A stretch of 33,984 nt of DNA from an uncultured Opitutia bacterium (GTDB taxonomy: Bacteria > Verrucomicrobiota > Verrucomicrobiia > Opitutales > UBA953). Below, in pieces: positions 14,352-23,043 of this stretch (its first letter is position 1; every line of letters starts with the position of its first letter). Below the pieces are notes generated by a model. The model ran no database searches, was not told the origin of the DNA, and saw only the letters and a program-made list of their open reading frames with translations. The DNA lies in NCBI GenBank assembly GCA_903929325.1, contig CAIYUD010000197.1, positions 1-33,984 of the forward strand, in the 5' to 3' direction. A program made the position numbers and the translations under genes.

Positions 14352-16631
14352 TTAAGCGACGGGGTCTTTCTTCGGGGCTGGCTTTTCTGTACCTTCGTCA
14401 GCCGCATCGGTGTAATATTTACTATACGATGCGTCGTAAGAGTTCGTGTAGAACGCAGCGAGGCGATTAGCCATCGAGTTAAGCACAGCGCCTACAATCG
14501 GGACGCCGGCTTCGCGCAATCGAGCGATGCAAGACATCGCATTGCGTTTCTTCACGAGATTAAAGCGGACTACGTAAATCACTCCGTCGACCTTTGGCAC
14601 AAGGTGTAAGGCATCGGACACAGCTCCAAGAGGCGGCGAGTCGATGAAGATACGGTCGTAACGCGTACGGAGTTCACGAAGAAGTTCGTCGAACCGTGGA
14701 CTATTGATGACTTGTGTCGGGTTCTTACAAATACCGCCGACGGGTAGAATATCTAAGTTGGGTTCGAAATCCTTCAAGATAGCTTCATCCAGTGTGATTT
14801 CATTATTAAAGTACTTACTGATACCATTCTCAGTCTCAATGCCCATCGAGGGAGCGACATTGGGAAGGCGTAAGTCGGCGTCCACCACGAGCACGCGTTC
14901 ACCGTGCTGAGCAAAGGTTAGCGCGATGTTGGTGGTCACAAAGGTCTTACCTTCACCTGGGCGCGTGGAAGTTGTGAGTATTACTTTCGCATTCGCGGCA
15001 GATGGATTAATTTTCATCACCGAGTGAATCGCTCGGAGAGATTCAATCGCCATTTTATCCTTGGTCTGGCGTGCTAAGAGTGCCCGGTCTGGGCCATAGG
15101 TATCGGTCGTGCGTGGAACGGTTCCGATAAGCGGCAAACCAAGACCGCCTTCAATATCTACAGCCGACTTCACTCGGTCATCGAAGACCCCCAGCAAAAC
15201 AACAAGTCCGATACCAGCGGCTAATCCAAGCCCGATACCCACAAAAACATTGAGGTAGTAGTTTTTGTTAATTGGGCGGTCGGAGACCACTGGGGTATCA
15301 AGAATGCGGACAGAGGTAGATGTCCCGGTCGTTGATGTGCGCAGCTTGGCGTCTTCGTAGCTTAACTTTAAGCGATTCAAGAAGTCTTCGCCTAGACGTA
15401 TTTCTTTTTCAATACGCTCGAGCTCAATATTCGCACCTTGCAAACGTGCAATCTCGGCTTCCTTGCCTGACAAGGAGCGCTCGGCGGCGATCAATCTCTG
15501 TTGCGAGCTGCTGCGCAGGCCAGCCAGGCGGTTGACAGACATTTCAATGGCCGACTTAAGTTCGCGCTTTGTGACGTCGAGTTGTTCGCGACTTAAACGA
15601 AGCGTGGGGTGACTTTCGGTGTATTTCTTCTCGAGGGTCTCGATGGTAACCTGCAGCTCGCTAACCCGGTTATAGAGGGCGGACACGCGGTCGTCTGACT
15701 TCACCATCGGTATTAAGACAAGGTCTTTACCCTCTTTTTTAAACTGCTCAATCTGGTCCCAAATGATTGCGAGCTCGTCAATCTGACGGCGCAGCTCCTC
15801 GCGATCTTTAACCAGTGCGCCACGCTCAGACCCTAAAGTATTGGTGTCTTTCACAATCGCGAGCATGCGCTCACGACCCACTAATTCATTCTTATCGAGG
15901 TAAAGTCGGTTAAGCCGCTCTTCCAAGGACTCGATTTCTACGCGCGCTTTTTCGACAAGGGGATTGGTAACCGTTAGACGCTCATCTTCACTGTTCTTCT
16001 GAATAGACTCGCAGAAAAGTCGGCACACTTGCCGAGAAAGGTCGCGGTCGGGATGGGTGAATTCGACATTCACGATCATGGTCATTCTTTGCGCTGCGAT
16101 ACCACGTTGCCGTCCGAACACCTCTTGTGAAGTAAGTGGTCCTGAAAAAATGTTTCCGGCTTGGTAGGGCTCGAGCACTGCCTTGCGCTCACTTGTCGTC
16201 AATCGTCTTTCAACAGCCTCAATAATGCCTGAGCTCTTCATCACTTCGATGGCCGTATTAAAGTCATCGGCGGACATAATTGCGTAAAGCTCCTCACCCG
16301 CACCACGTCCCGTAATATTGGGAGCGTATTTATAAACCTTTAGCCGACCCGATGCACGGTACTCCGGGGTCGCATTGACAGTGTAGATTAACGCCGCCGT
16401 TACAAAAACTAACACCGTGAGCACGAGGTACCACATACGCTCACGGAGCATGAGCATGTAATTTGCCAGCGGGTTAACGCCCGCTGCCTGGCCGTAGCCC
16501 GGGGCAGGCGCGGAACCGTAGCCGCCGTAACGCGACTCTCCATAACTACCGTAGCCACCGTAGCCACCGTAGCCGCCAGAGTAACTTGTATTACCGTCGT
16601 TGCGCTGCCTTAGAATGTACGAAGATGGCAT
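14352..16631 (-). CDS. Wzc-like polysaccharide co-polymerase / BY-kinase
   Basis: A 759-residue inner-membrane chain-length regulator fused to a bacterial tyrosine kinase, acting in polysaccharide export. A Gly/Tyr-rich cytoplasmic N-terminus (about 16-47) precedes TM1 (about 68-86). A Wzz domain and long charged helical region (about 190-430) follow, then TM2 (about 460-480, NYYLNVFVGIGLGLAAGIG). The kinase domain carries the Walker A loop STRPGEGKT with Lys562, VLVVDADLRLPN (Walker A') and FIDSPPLG (Walker B, Asp664). A C-terminal tyrosine cluster (Tyr728, 732, 736, 739, 740) is the expected autophosphorylation site. It starts 12 bases after the OPX gene. No matching phosphatase or glycosyltransferase gene is in the window. 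Confidence 0.92.
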   Translation of the reverse strand: MPSSYILRQRNDGNTSYSGGYGGYGGYGSYGESRYGGYGSAPAPGYGQAAGVNPLANYMLMLRERMWYLVLTVLVFVTAALIYTVNATPEYRASGRLKVYKYAPNITGRGAGEELYAIMSADDFNTAIEVMKSSGIIEAVERRLTTSERKAVLEPYQAGNIFSGPLTSQEVFGRQRGIAAQRMTMIVNVEFTHPDRDLSRQVCRLFCESIQKNSEDERLTVTNPLVEKARVEIESLEERLNRLYLDKNELVGRERMLAIVKDTNTLGSERGALVKDREELRRQIDELAIIWDQIEQFKKEGKDLVLIPMVKSDDRVSALYNRVSELQVTIETLEKKYTESHPTLRLSREQLDVTKRELKSAIEMSVNRLAGLRSSSQQRLIAAERSLSGKEAEIARLQGANIELERIEKEIRLGEDFLNRLKLSYEDAKLRTSTTGTSTSVRILDTPVVSDRPINKNYYLNVFVGIGLGLAAGIGLVVLLGVFDDRVKSAVDIEGGLGLPLIGTVPRTTDTYGPDRALLARQTKDKMAIESLRAIHSVMKINPSAANAKVILTTSTRPGEGKTFVTTNIALTFAQHGERVLVVDADLRLPNVAPSMGIETENGISKYFNNEITLDEAILKDFEPNLDILPVGGICKNPTQVINSPRFDELLRELRTRYDRIFIDSPPLGAVSDALHLVPKVDGVIYVVRFNLVKKRNAMSCIARLREAGVPIVGAVLNSMANRLAAFYTNSYDASYSKYYTDAADEGTEKPAPKKDPVA

Positions 16632-16643
16632 GGTAAATAGGGT

Positions 16644-17294
16644 TTAGATACGGCTTTCGCGCACAAAGACCTGATCGTCATCTTCGAGCAGAACGTCGGG
16701 GTCTTTACCTTCTTCGATGCGGCTTACATTGATTTCAAAGGTTCGCACGCTGCCGTCGGGTTGTTTGCGACGGATGATGACGCCCGAACGATTACCGCTA
16801 CGAAGAATGCCGCCCGCTGTCGCCAGTGCTTTCTTTAAAGTAATTTCTTCTTCGGGGGGAATGGGCACAGGACCGGTCTTGCCAACCGAGCCATCAATAT
16901 AAATCCGTCGTTCGGCATAACCACGAATTTCTACGGAAACTTGCGGGGTCTTAAAATATATACCGAAGCGTTTAGCAAGTTCGGCTTGAGCCTCTGTCAT
17001 GGTTAGTCCGGCAATCTTCACCAAACTATCATCTTTCAAAAACGGGACGTCGATCGTCCCGTCTGTGTTAATACGGCGTTCCACAAAAGTGTCGGCTTCA
17101 TTGATAACCCCAATTCGAACGAAGTCGCGTGCCCGTAAGTGATACGATTCACGTACAGGACCTGCAGCTGGATCGGCAGCTTCTTTCTCCTCGGAAGGCA
17201 TGAGCGACTCTGAGGTGCGCCGGGCAGTCGAACAGCCGACAAAAACCATGGCCAAAACAGAGAATGATAAGGCTCTGACAAAGCGCATACGCAT
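16644..17294 (-). CDS. Wza-like polysaccharide export (OPX) lipoprotein, short form
   Basis: A 216-residue outer-membrane lipoprotein of the polysaccharide export family. The signal peptide ends in a lipobox (VFVGC, Cys21). The poly-export domain follows (YHLRARDFVRIGVINEADTF, then RRINTDGTIDVPFL). One SLBB-like domain comes after (VSVEIRGYAERRIYIDG to GNRSGVIIRRKQPDGS). It ends with LLEDDDQVFVRES. E. coli Wza has 379 residues and a C-terminal membrane-spanning helix; both the extra SLBB domains and that helix are missing here, so this protein alone should not form an outer-membrane pore. The barrel gene just upstream could supply it. ATG 17294 was chosen over ATG 17288 and over the far upstream frame because it leads straight into the signal peptide. 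Confidence 0.9.
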   Translation of the reverse strand: MRMRFVRALSFSVLAMVFVGCSTARRTSESLMPSEEKEAADPAAGPVRESYHLRARDFVRIGVINEADTFVERRINTDGTIDVPFLKDDSLVKIAGLTMTEAQAELAKRFGIYFKTPQVSVEIRGYAERRIYIDGSVGKTGPVPIPPEEEITLKKALATAGGILRSGNRSGVIIRRKQPDGSVRTFEINVSRIEEGKDPDVLLEDDDQVFVRESRI

Positions 17295-17340
17295 GACATA
17301 GAGGATGGACAATCTAGCCCAAGGGTCAACAGACAGATGC

Positions 17341-18573
17341 TTACCAGCGCAAGTTGGCCTCAATCGACAGCTGATTAACACTGTAGATACTCGGCTCTAA
17401 TGAGCGGGTAAGGGAGTAGCCTGCGGTATAGGTCCAATGGGTATTCGGGGAGTACGTCGCATTCAGTCCGAAGGTCGCCGTACGCACATTTAAGACAGGC
17501 TCAACCATCGTATCGCTGTAACCCGTGGTAAGCGCAGCCCTGAAAGACTCGTCATAGATATAATTAAGTCCGTATTGGGTGGAACGAGTGGTACTGCGCT
17601 TTCCAGAGGCAGCGATACTCGCATCGTCCGTAAGGGTCAGTGAGTGACTCGTTTTGTCAGTTATTGTATGACTGATTGAAACGGAGTAGGACGGATTCGT
17701 CGCTGCCCCCGCACCGCCATCATAATGTGAACTCAGCGAACCTGCCTTGATTGTGAGGTTAATTTTACCCGAAGGCGTCGGCTGACCGGTCAATGTAACG
17801 CCATAAAAGTCTTTGGTGAATCCCGTGTAGGTGAGAGGCGCCGTCGAAAGCGTGGCGGCTTTTATGTCGGTACGGCCATGCTCCCAGGCGAGGCCAATAT
17901 TTAAGCGTTCACGAATTTGAAAATTAAGATTAAGCGGGAAAGTCCAACTCGTGTTTTCGGTTAAACCTTGGGTATTGTAAGTCGGGGTCGTTGCCGGAGG
18001 CACAATCGGCTTTGCGAATGGATCGTAACGGTTGCTGCTACGGGTAGCACCGAGGGTTGCATTAAGCTTCTCGGTGAATCGATAACCAATTGTGGCTGAA
18101 TGCGAATACGTTGCTTGGCGCGAAAGTGTACCTTCAGCACCTTGACCGGTAAGGGCGGCTTCTTGAACGCCGTTGGTTGCAGTTTCGACATAACCAGCGG
18201 AACCAGAAACCGTCAGCGGCCCACCTGTATCAAAAGAGAAATTCACCGAAGCGTTGTCGCGCTGATCGTCTAAACCGCGTTGTGCGCTATCGAGAAAGTT
18301 TACGTAATCACGACGCAGCGAGACAGAGGCTGAGAAATTCGCCTCTTTGGCGAAATCGATGTCAAAGCCTGGTCCGAGTGACCAATAAAGACCACCCGGA
18401 GGCAAACCAGCGGCAGATCCTAAGAAGATATTACTGTCGTAGGTCGCCTTACCTTTAAGCGTGAAATAGACGTCAAGGTTGTCGCCGACCTGAAGTAATG
18501 GGGAGTCGGGAACCCAGCCTGCGTGCACGGTGCTGGCGGCAACAAGTAGGGATATCGGAAGGGAGTGAGTCAT
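17341..18573 (-). CDS. Outer-membrane beta-barrel protein of the polysaccharide export operon
   Basis: The 410-residue product has a signal peptide (MTHSLPISLLVAASTVHA). It continues with alternating polar/hydrophobic stretches rich in Tyr, Thr, Ser and Asn typical of beta strands (TLKGKATYDSNIF, FSASVSLRRDYVNFL, ATIGYRFTEKLNATLGATRS). It ends in an aromatic residue (IEANLRW), as BAM-assembled proteins do. There are no cysteines and no plug or OmpA-like domain. It heads an operon with a short OPX lipoprotein and a Wzc-like kinase, so a porin-like role in polymer export is the best guess. ATG 18573 fits the signal peptide; an in-frame ATG at 18618 would place a C8 run inside the coding region. 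Exact family not recognised. Confidence 0.82.
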   Translation of the reverse strand: MTHSLPISLLVAASTVHAGWVPDSPLLQVGDNLDVYFTLKGKATYDSNIFLGSAAGLPPGGLYWSLGPGFDIDFAKEANFSASVSLRRDYVNFLDSAQRGLDDQRDNASVNFSFDTGGPLTVSGSAGYVETATNGVQEAALTGQGAEGTLSRQATYSHSATIGYRFTEKLNATLGATRSSNRYDPFAKPIVPPATTPTYNTQGLTENTSWTFPLNLNFQIRERLNIGLAWEHGRTDIKAATLSTAPLTYTGFTKDFYGVTLTGQPTPSGKINLTIKAGSLSSHYDGGAGAATNPSYSVSISHTITDKTSHSLTLTDDASIAASGKRSTTRSTQYGLNYIYDESFRAALTTGYSDTMVEPVLNVRTATFGLNATYSPNTHWTYTAGYSLTRSLEPSIYSVNQLSIEANLRW

Positions 18574-18575
18574 CC

Positions 18576-18583
18576 GGGGGGGG
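18576..18583 (-). repeat. C8 homopolymer two bases before the barrel start codon
   Basis: Eight consecutive C on the coding strand lie two bases before the ATG at 18573. The tract occupies the place where a ribosome-binding site would be and may coincide with the transcription start. Confidence 0.9.
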
Positions 18584-18590
18584 TATCCGT

Positions 18591-18618
18591 ATTTAAAGGC
18601 GGAAAACCCTTTGAACAA
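18591..18618 (-). promoter_or_regulatory. Weak candidate promoter of the export operon
   Basis: Between the rpoC terminator and the barrel gene, TTGTTC (18618-18613) and TTAAAT (18596-18591) are spaced by 16 bases on the minus strand. The matches are weak, but a promoter must lie in this roughly 60-base space if the terminator works. The predicted start would fall at or next to the C8 tract. Confidence 0.3.
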
Positions 18619-18633
18619 ACTAAAATTAGCACC

Positions 18634-18675
18634 AAAAAAGAGACTGCCCCACCCTTCAAAGGGCCGGGGCAGTCT
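18634..18675 (-). terminator. Strong intrinsic terminator of the rpoBC operon
   Basis: On the minus strand AGACTGCCCC (18675-18666) pairs with GGGGCAGTCT (18650-18641). A smaller CCCTT/AAGGG stem sits in the loop, and CTTTTTT follows. It lies 16 bases after the rpoC stop. The other strand shows a much weaker T-run, so it mainly serves rpoC. Confidence 0.93.
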
Positions 18676-18691
18676 TTGTCGCTTTTTAAGC

Positions 18692-21600
18692 TTAAACAGT
18701 CGGTACGACGCGGATTCGGCGGTACAGAGGGAGTCCGGTACCTGCAGGGACTAAGTGCCCCATAATCACGTTCTCCTTGAAGCCTGTGAGATGGTCGCGC
18801 TTAGCCATAGTTGCCGCATCGGTAAGGACGCGTGTCGTCTCCTGGAAGGAAGCTGCGGAGATGAACGACTCTGTTTCCAGCGATGCCTTGGTAATACCCA
18901 AGAGAATCGGCTCAGACTCAGCAATCATACCACCGTTACTTTGGATTTTACGGCACTCTTCGATGAGAACAGTCCGGTCAACGTGCTCGCCCCATAGGTA
19001 CTGGGAGTCACCGGGATCGGTGATGCGAATCTTACGAAGCATGCGGGCAACGATAATCTCGATGTGCTTGTCGTTAATGATAACGCCCTGTGTGCGGTAC
19101 ACCTTTTGAATTTCAGTGATGAGGTAATCTTGTACGCGCGACTGCCCGAGAATATCGAGAATGTCGTGCGGATCGATGGCTCCATCCGTCAACGGCTGGC
19201 CTTGTTTCACCTTCTCACCTGCAGCGACGGTAATGTGCTTACCGTGAGGGATAAGGTGCTCTTCTTCGCGGCCGACAGCGTCGACCACCACGAGCTTCTT
19301 CTTGCCACGAACGGAGGGCTCGAAGCGGACGGTACCATCAATCTTGGCAATCTCGGCTGCGTCCTTAGGTGGACGTGCTTCAAAGAGCTCAGAGATACGT
19401 GGCAGGCCGGCTGTAATGTCCTGTGTCTTCGCAGCTTGACGAGGAATCTTAGCGAGGGATGAACCACCGACCACGTCGTCACCATCGCCGACTTCCACGC
19501 GGGCACCCGCAGGAATAGCAAAGGTTGCGAGCGGTTTGCCACGAGCGTCGACGATCTGAATCTGTGGATTCTGTTCGTCGGAGTGCTCGATGACGTACTT
19601 GAAGACGGAACCAGAGTTGTCGCGCTCTTCGGTGTAGGTCACACCTGGGATCATATCCGCAAGGCGGATCTTACCAGGGGCATTCGCGAGAATAGGCGTG
19701 AAGTTTGGATCCCAGCGGCAAAGTAAATCGCCCTTGGAAACCTTCTTACCGTCTTTAGCGCCGATAGCAGCACCTGCGACAATACGGTATTCTTCGAGAA
19801 CTTCGTCGTTTTCACCCAGCAAGCGAAGGGAGCCGTTGCCGTTCATGGCGACGGAGAATCCGTCGTCGAGTTCGACGCAGTTTAAATCAACGTGCTGAAC
19901 GCGACCGTTAGCCTTAGCGCGAACTTCAGGAGTCTTCAGCTGAGCGACGCCACCAATGTGGAAGGTTCGCATGGTCAACTGTGTACCTGGTTCACCGATC
20001 GACTGAGCCGCAATAATGCCGACGGCTGTACCGCGCTCAACCAGACGACCCGTCGAAGGGTCGAGGCCGTAAGCACGGGGAGGGATAGCGTTGACGCGCA
20101 TGTGGGTCAGCGGCGAGAGCACCTTAACGCGCTCAATGCCTGCCTTCTCAACACGAACGACCGCAGCCTCGTCAATCAATTCACCTGCCTTGATGAGTAC
20201 TTCAGAAGGATTGAGAGGGTTGACTACGGCATCCGCTGCACAACGGCCGAGGATACGTTCGGCCAACGGCAACAACACTTCGTCGCCGTCGTAAATATTG
20301 GCTTTCCAGATGCCATTCGGAAGATGGACATGGACGCGATCCACGCCAGCATCTCGCAACTTAGCGATCAGCTCTTCGGTGAGGACATCGTCTTCCTTCG
20401 CCAAGGTCTTGGGTGAGCCGCCCGTAGGATTTGCAACGACAAGAGCAATGTGGCGACCAATGGAAGCATCACCAAGGGTGATGACTTCGCTCACAGGAGG
20501 TCCAACGCTGTCATCGGTGACGATAACATCCATAGCCACGTCGCAAAGCTTACGCGTCATGTAACCCGCGTCAGCCGTCTTCAGGGCAGTGTCGGAAAGA
20601 CCCTTACGTGCACCGTGCGTCGAGATGAAGTACTCGAGAACCGAAAGACCGTCACGGAAGGACGAGAGAATCGGGCGTTCGATAATTTCACCGGAGGGCT
20701 TAGCCATCAAACCGCGGGCTCCGCAAAGCTGTTTAACCTGGGCTTTGTTACCGCGAGCACCGGAGTCCATCATGGCAAAGACGGGATTGATAATCCAGCG
20801 ATGCGCGTGACGAGGGTCGCCCTTCTTAACGCCGGCCATACGGGATGACCCAGAGAGTGTGGTATACACGGACTGAGCAATCTGGTCTGTCGCAGCATTC
20901 CAAATTTCAACGACTTTATTACGACGTTCTTCTTCGGTGATGGAGCCGTCCGCGATATCGCGGTGGCACTTGGCAACACGGTCGGAAGCTTCGCGCACAA
21001 CCTTCTCCTTTTCCTTCGGGAAGATCATGTCATTCACGCCGATGGAGATACCCGCACGCGTAGCGATACGGAAACCTGTCTCCTTGAGTGCATCAAGGAC
21101 AGGGACTGAACCCTCGCGACCGACTGCCTTGTAGGTAGCCAAGATAAGGTCGCCGAGCTGCGATTTCTTGACCGTGAAATTCACGAAGCCGAGTTCGCGT
21201 GGCCAAATCGTACCGAAGATAATACGCCCGACGGTTGTTGTAATAATGCGGGCGTTACGATCTCCGTAAACGGTGTCGCGACCAAAGTCTGGATTGCGGA
21301 AGCGAACCCAATCATGGAAGTGAACTGCGCCTTCGGCTTCGGCGAAGACAGCATCATCAACCGTATTAAAGGTTGGTAAGTGCGTGTCTTTTTCAGACTT
21401 ATCGACGGGCTCGTAGGTAAGGTAGTAAGCACCCAGCACGATGTCCTGCGACGGCGTGAGGATCGGCTTACCGCTCGATGGCGAGAAGATGTTGTTCGTC
21501 GACATCATCAGGAGCTTACACTCCATGATAGCTTCGAGTGACAGCGGTACGTGCACGGCCATTTGGTCACCGTCGAAGTCCGCATTGTAAGCGGTACAAA

Positions 21601-23020
21601 CGAGCGGGTGCAGACGGATAGCGTCACCTTCAATCAAGACAGGCTCGAAGGCTTGAATGGATAGACGGTGAAGTGTCGGCGCACGATTCAAGAAGACAGG
21701 GTGACCTTTGGTAACTTCTTCCAAGAGATCCCACACCTCAGGACGGCGCTCGAGAATATACTTCTTTGCGCTACGAACGGTGTGAACCAAACCGAGTTCC
21801 TTCAGGCGCTTAATGATAAACGGCTCGAAGAGAGTCAGGGCCATCTTCTTAGGAAGTCCGCACTGGTTGAGCTTAAGCTCAGGACCGATGACGATGACGG
21901 AACGACCGGAGTAGTCCACGCGCTTACCAAGCAAGTTCTGACGGAAGCGTCCGTGCTTACCCTTGAGCATGTCGCTGATAGACTTCAGCTGACGGTCGCG
22001 ATCTTTGACAGGTTTACCGTGGCGACCGTTATCCAAGAGAGCATCGACCGCTTCCTGGAGCATGCGCATTTCATTATGGATGATGACGTCAGGCGTCTTC
22101 ATCTGAATGAGTGCACGCAGACGGTTATTGCGGTTAATAACGCGACGGTAGAGATCGTTTAAGTCGGACGTTGCAAAACGGCCGCCTTCGAGAGGCACCA
22201 GCGGACGAAGGTCAGGAGGAATAACGGGCAGCACAGTGAGCACCATGTGCTCAGGACGCTTTCCGGATTCCAAGAAGCCTTGGACAACCTTCATGCGGCG
22301 GGCGACCTTCTTCTTGATTTGCTTCGAACGTGTATTCTGCAGCTGGTCGCGAAGTTCTTCGACGGTGCTCGCGAGATTCATTTCTTGCAGCAACAACGAA
22401 AGTGCTTCGGCACCCATGCGAGCCTTGAAAGCGTCAGGACCATACTTGGAGACGGCATCGCGGTACTCTTCTTCGGTGAGGAGAGCTTTGCGATCGAGGC
22501 CGGTTTGGCCTGGGTCAACCACGAGATACTTTTGGTAATAAATAACCTGCTCCAGATTACGCGTCGTCATGTCGAGCATGAGCGATAAGCGGCTAGGCAT
22601 GCTCTTTAAGAACCAGATATGCGAAACAGGGATAGCGAGGCGGATGTAACCCATACGCTCGCGACGAACGCGGGAAACGGTGACTTCGACGCCGCACTTA
22701 TCGCAGGTAACGTCCTTATACTTTACCTTCTTATACTTGCCGCAATAGCACTCATAATCGCGCACAGGTCCGAAGATGCGCTGGCAGAAGAGTCCATTCG
22801 GCTCGGGCTTGAAGGAACGGTAGTTAATCGTCTCAGGGCTCTTAACTTCCTTAAGTCCTTTGGCCTTACGATTGCCCCACTCGTCTGTCTCGTCGAGGAG
22901 TTGGTCGCCGGTCCAGGCAACAATCTCCTCAGGCGATGCAATCGAGATGGATACGTAGTCGAAGGTTTGCTCCCTCGTCTCGTTGGCGGTGAACTCGGTC
23001 GTGTTCTCGGGCTGGATCAT
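18692..23020 (-). CDS. rpoC: RNA polymerase beta' subunit
   Basis: The 1442-residue largest subunit of RNA polymerase. The N-terminal zinc site is intact (Cys91, 93, 106, 109). The active-site loop NADFDGDQMAVH holds the three Mg-binding aspartates (481, 483, 485). The trigger-loop region (GTAVGIIAAQSIGEPGTQLTMRTFH) is intact. The second zinc site is not: where other bacteria have four cysteines (C814, C888, C895, C898 in E. coli), this protein has Ser838, His973, Pro980 and Ala983 within well-aligned surroundings (SPLT before, YGLD after). No other cysteine cluster compensates. It follows rpoB by 23 bases with no Shine-Dalgarno site; the gap has no G on the mRNA strand. It ends the operon before a strong terminator. 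Confidence 0.98.
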   Translation of the reverse strand: MIQPENTTEFTANETREQTFDYVSISIASPEEIVAWTGDQLLDETDEWGNRKAKGLKEVKSPETINYRSFKPEPNGLFCQRIFGPVRDYECYCGKYKKVKYKDVTCDKCGVEVTVSRVRRERMGYIRLAIPVSHIWFLKSMPSRLSLMLDMTTRNLEQVIYYQKYLVVDPGQTGLDRKALLTEEEYRDAVSKYGPDAFKARMGAEALSLLLQEMNLASTVEELRDQLQNTRSKQIKKKVARRMKVVQGFLESGKRPEHMVLTVLPVIPPDLRPLVPLEGGRFATSDLNDLYRRVINRNNRLRALIQMKTPDVIIHNEMRMLQEAVDALLDNGRHGKPVKDRDRQLKSISDMLKGKHGRFRQNLLGKRVDYSGRSVIVIGPELKLNQCGLPKKMALTLFEPFIIKRLKELGLVHTVRSAKKYILERRPEVWDLLEEVTKGHPVFLNRAPTLHRLSIQAFEPVLIEGDAIRLHPLVCTAYNADFDGDQMAVHVPLSLEAIMECKLLMMSTNNIFSPSSGKPILTPSQDIVLGAYYLTYEPVDKSEKDTHLPTFNTVDDAVFAEAEGAVHFHDWVRFRNPDFGRDTVYGDRNARIITTTVGRIIFGTIWPRELGFVNFTVKKSQLGDLILATYKAVGREGSVPVLDALKETGFRIATRAGISIGVNDMIFPKEKEKVVREASDRVAKCHRDIADGSITEEERRNKVVEIWNAATDQIAQSVYTTLSGSSRMAGVKKGDPRHAHRWIINPVFAMMDSGARGNKAQVKQLCGARGLMAKPSGEIIERPILSSFRDGLSVLEYFISTHGARKGLSDTALKTADAGYMTRKLCDVAMDVIVTDDSVGPPVSEVITLGDASIGRHIALVVANPTGGSPKTLAKEDDVLTEELIAKLRDAGVDRVHVHLPNGIWKANIYDGDEVLLPLAERILGRCAADAVVNPLNPSEVLIKAGELIDEAAVVRVEKAGIERVKVLSPLTHMRVNAIPPRAYGLDPSTGRLVERGTAVGIIAAQSIGEPGTQLTMRTFHIGGVAQLKTPEVRAKANGRVQHVDLNCVELDDGFSVAMNGNGSLRLLGENDEVLEEYRIVAGAAIGAKDGKKVSKGDLLCRWDPNFTPILANAPGKIRLADMIPGVTYTEERDNSGSVFKYVIEHSDEQNPQIQIVDARGKPLATFAIPAGARVEVGDGDDVVGGSSLAKIPRQAAKTQDITAGLPRISELFEARPPKDAAEIAKIDGTVRFEPSVRGKKKLVVVDAVGREEEHLIPHGKHITVAAGEKVKQGQPLTDGAIDPHDILDILGQSRVQDYLITEIQKVYRTQGVIINDKHIEIIVARMLRKIRITDPGDSQYLWGEHVDRTVLIEECRKIQSNGGMIAESEPILLGITKASLETESFISAASFQETTRVLTDAATMAKRDHLTGFKENVIMGHLVPAGTGLPLYRRIRVVPTV

Positions 23021-23043
23021 TTTATGAAGGGTTGGGTGGGTTA

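Noticed and set aside
16546..16583. Tandem 9-base repeat, considered as a minisatellite or regulatory repeat
   Set aside because: It lies in frame and simply encodes the Gly/Tyr repeats of the kinase tail; reported as a protein feature instead.
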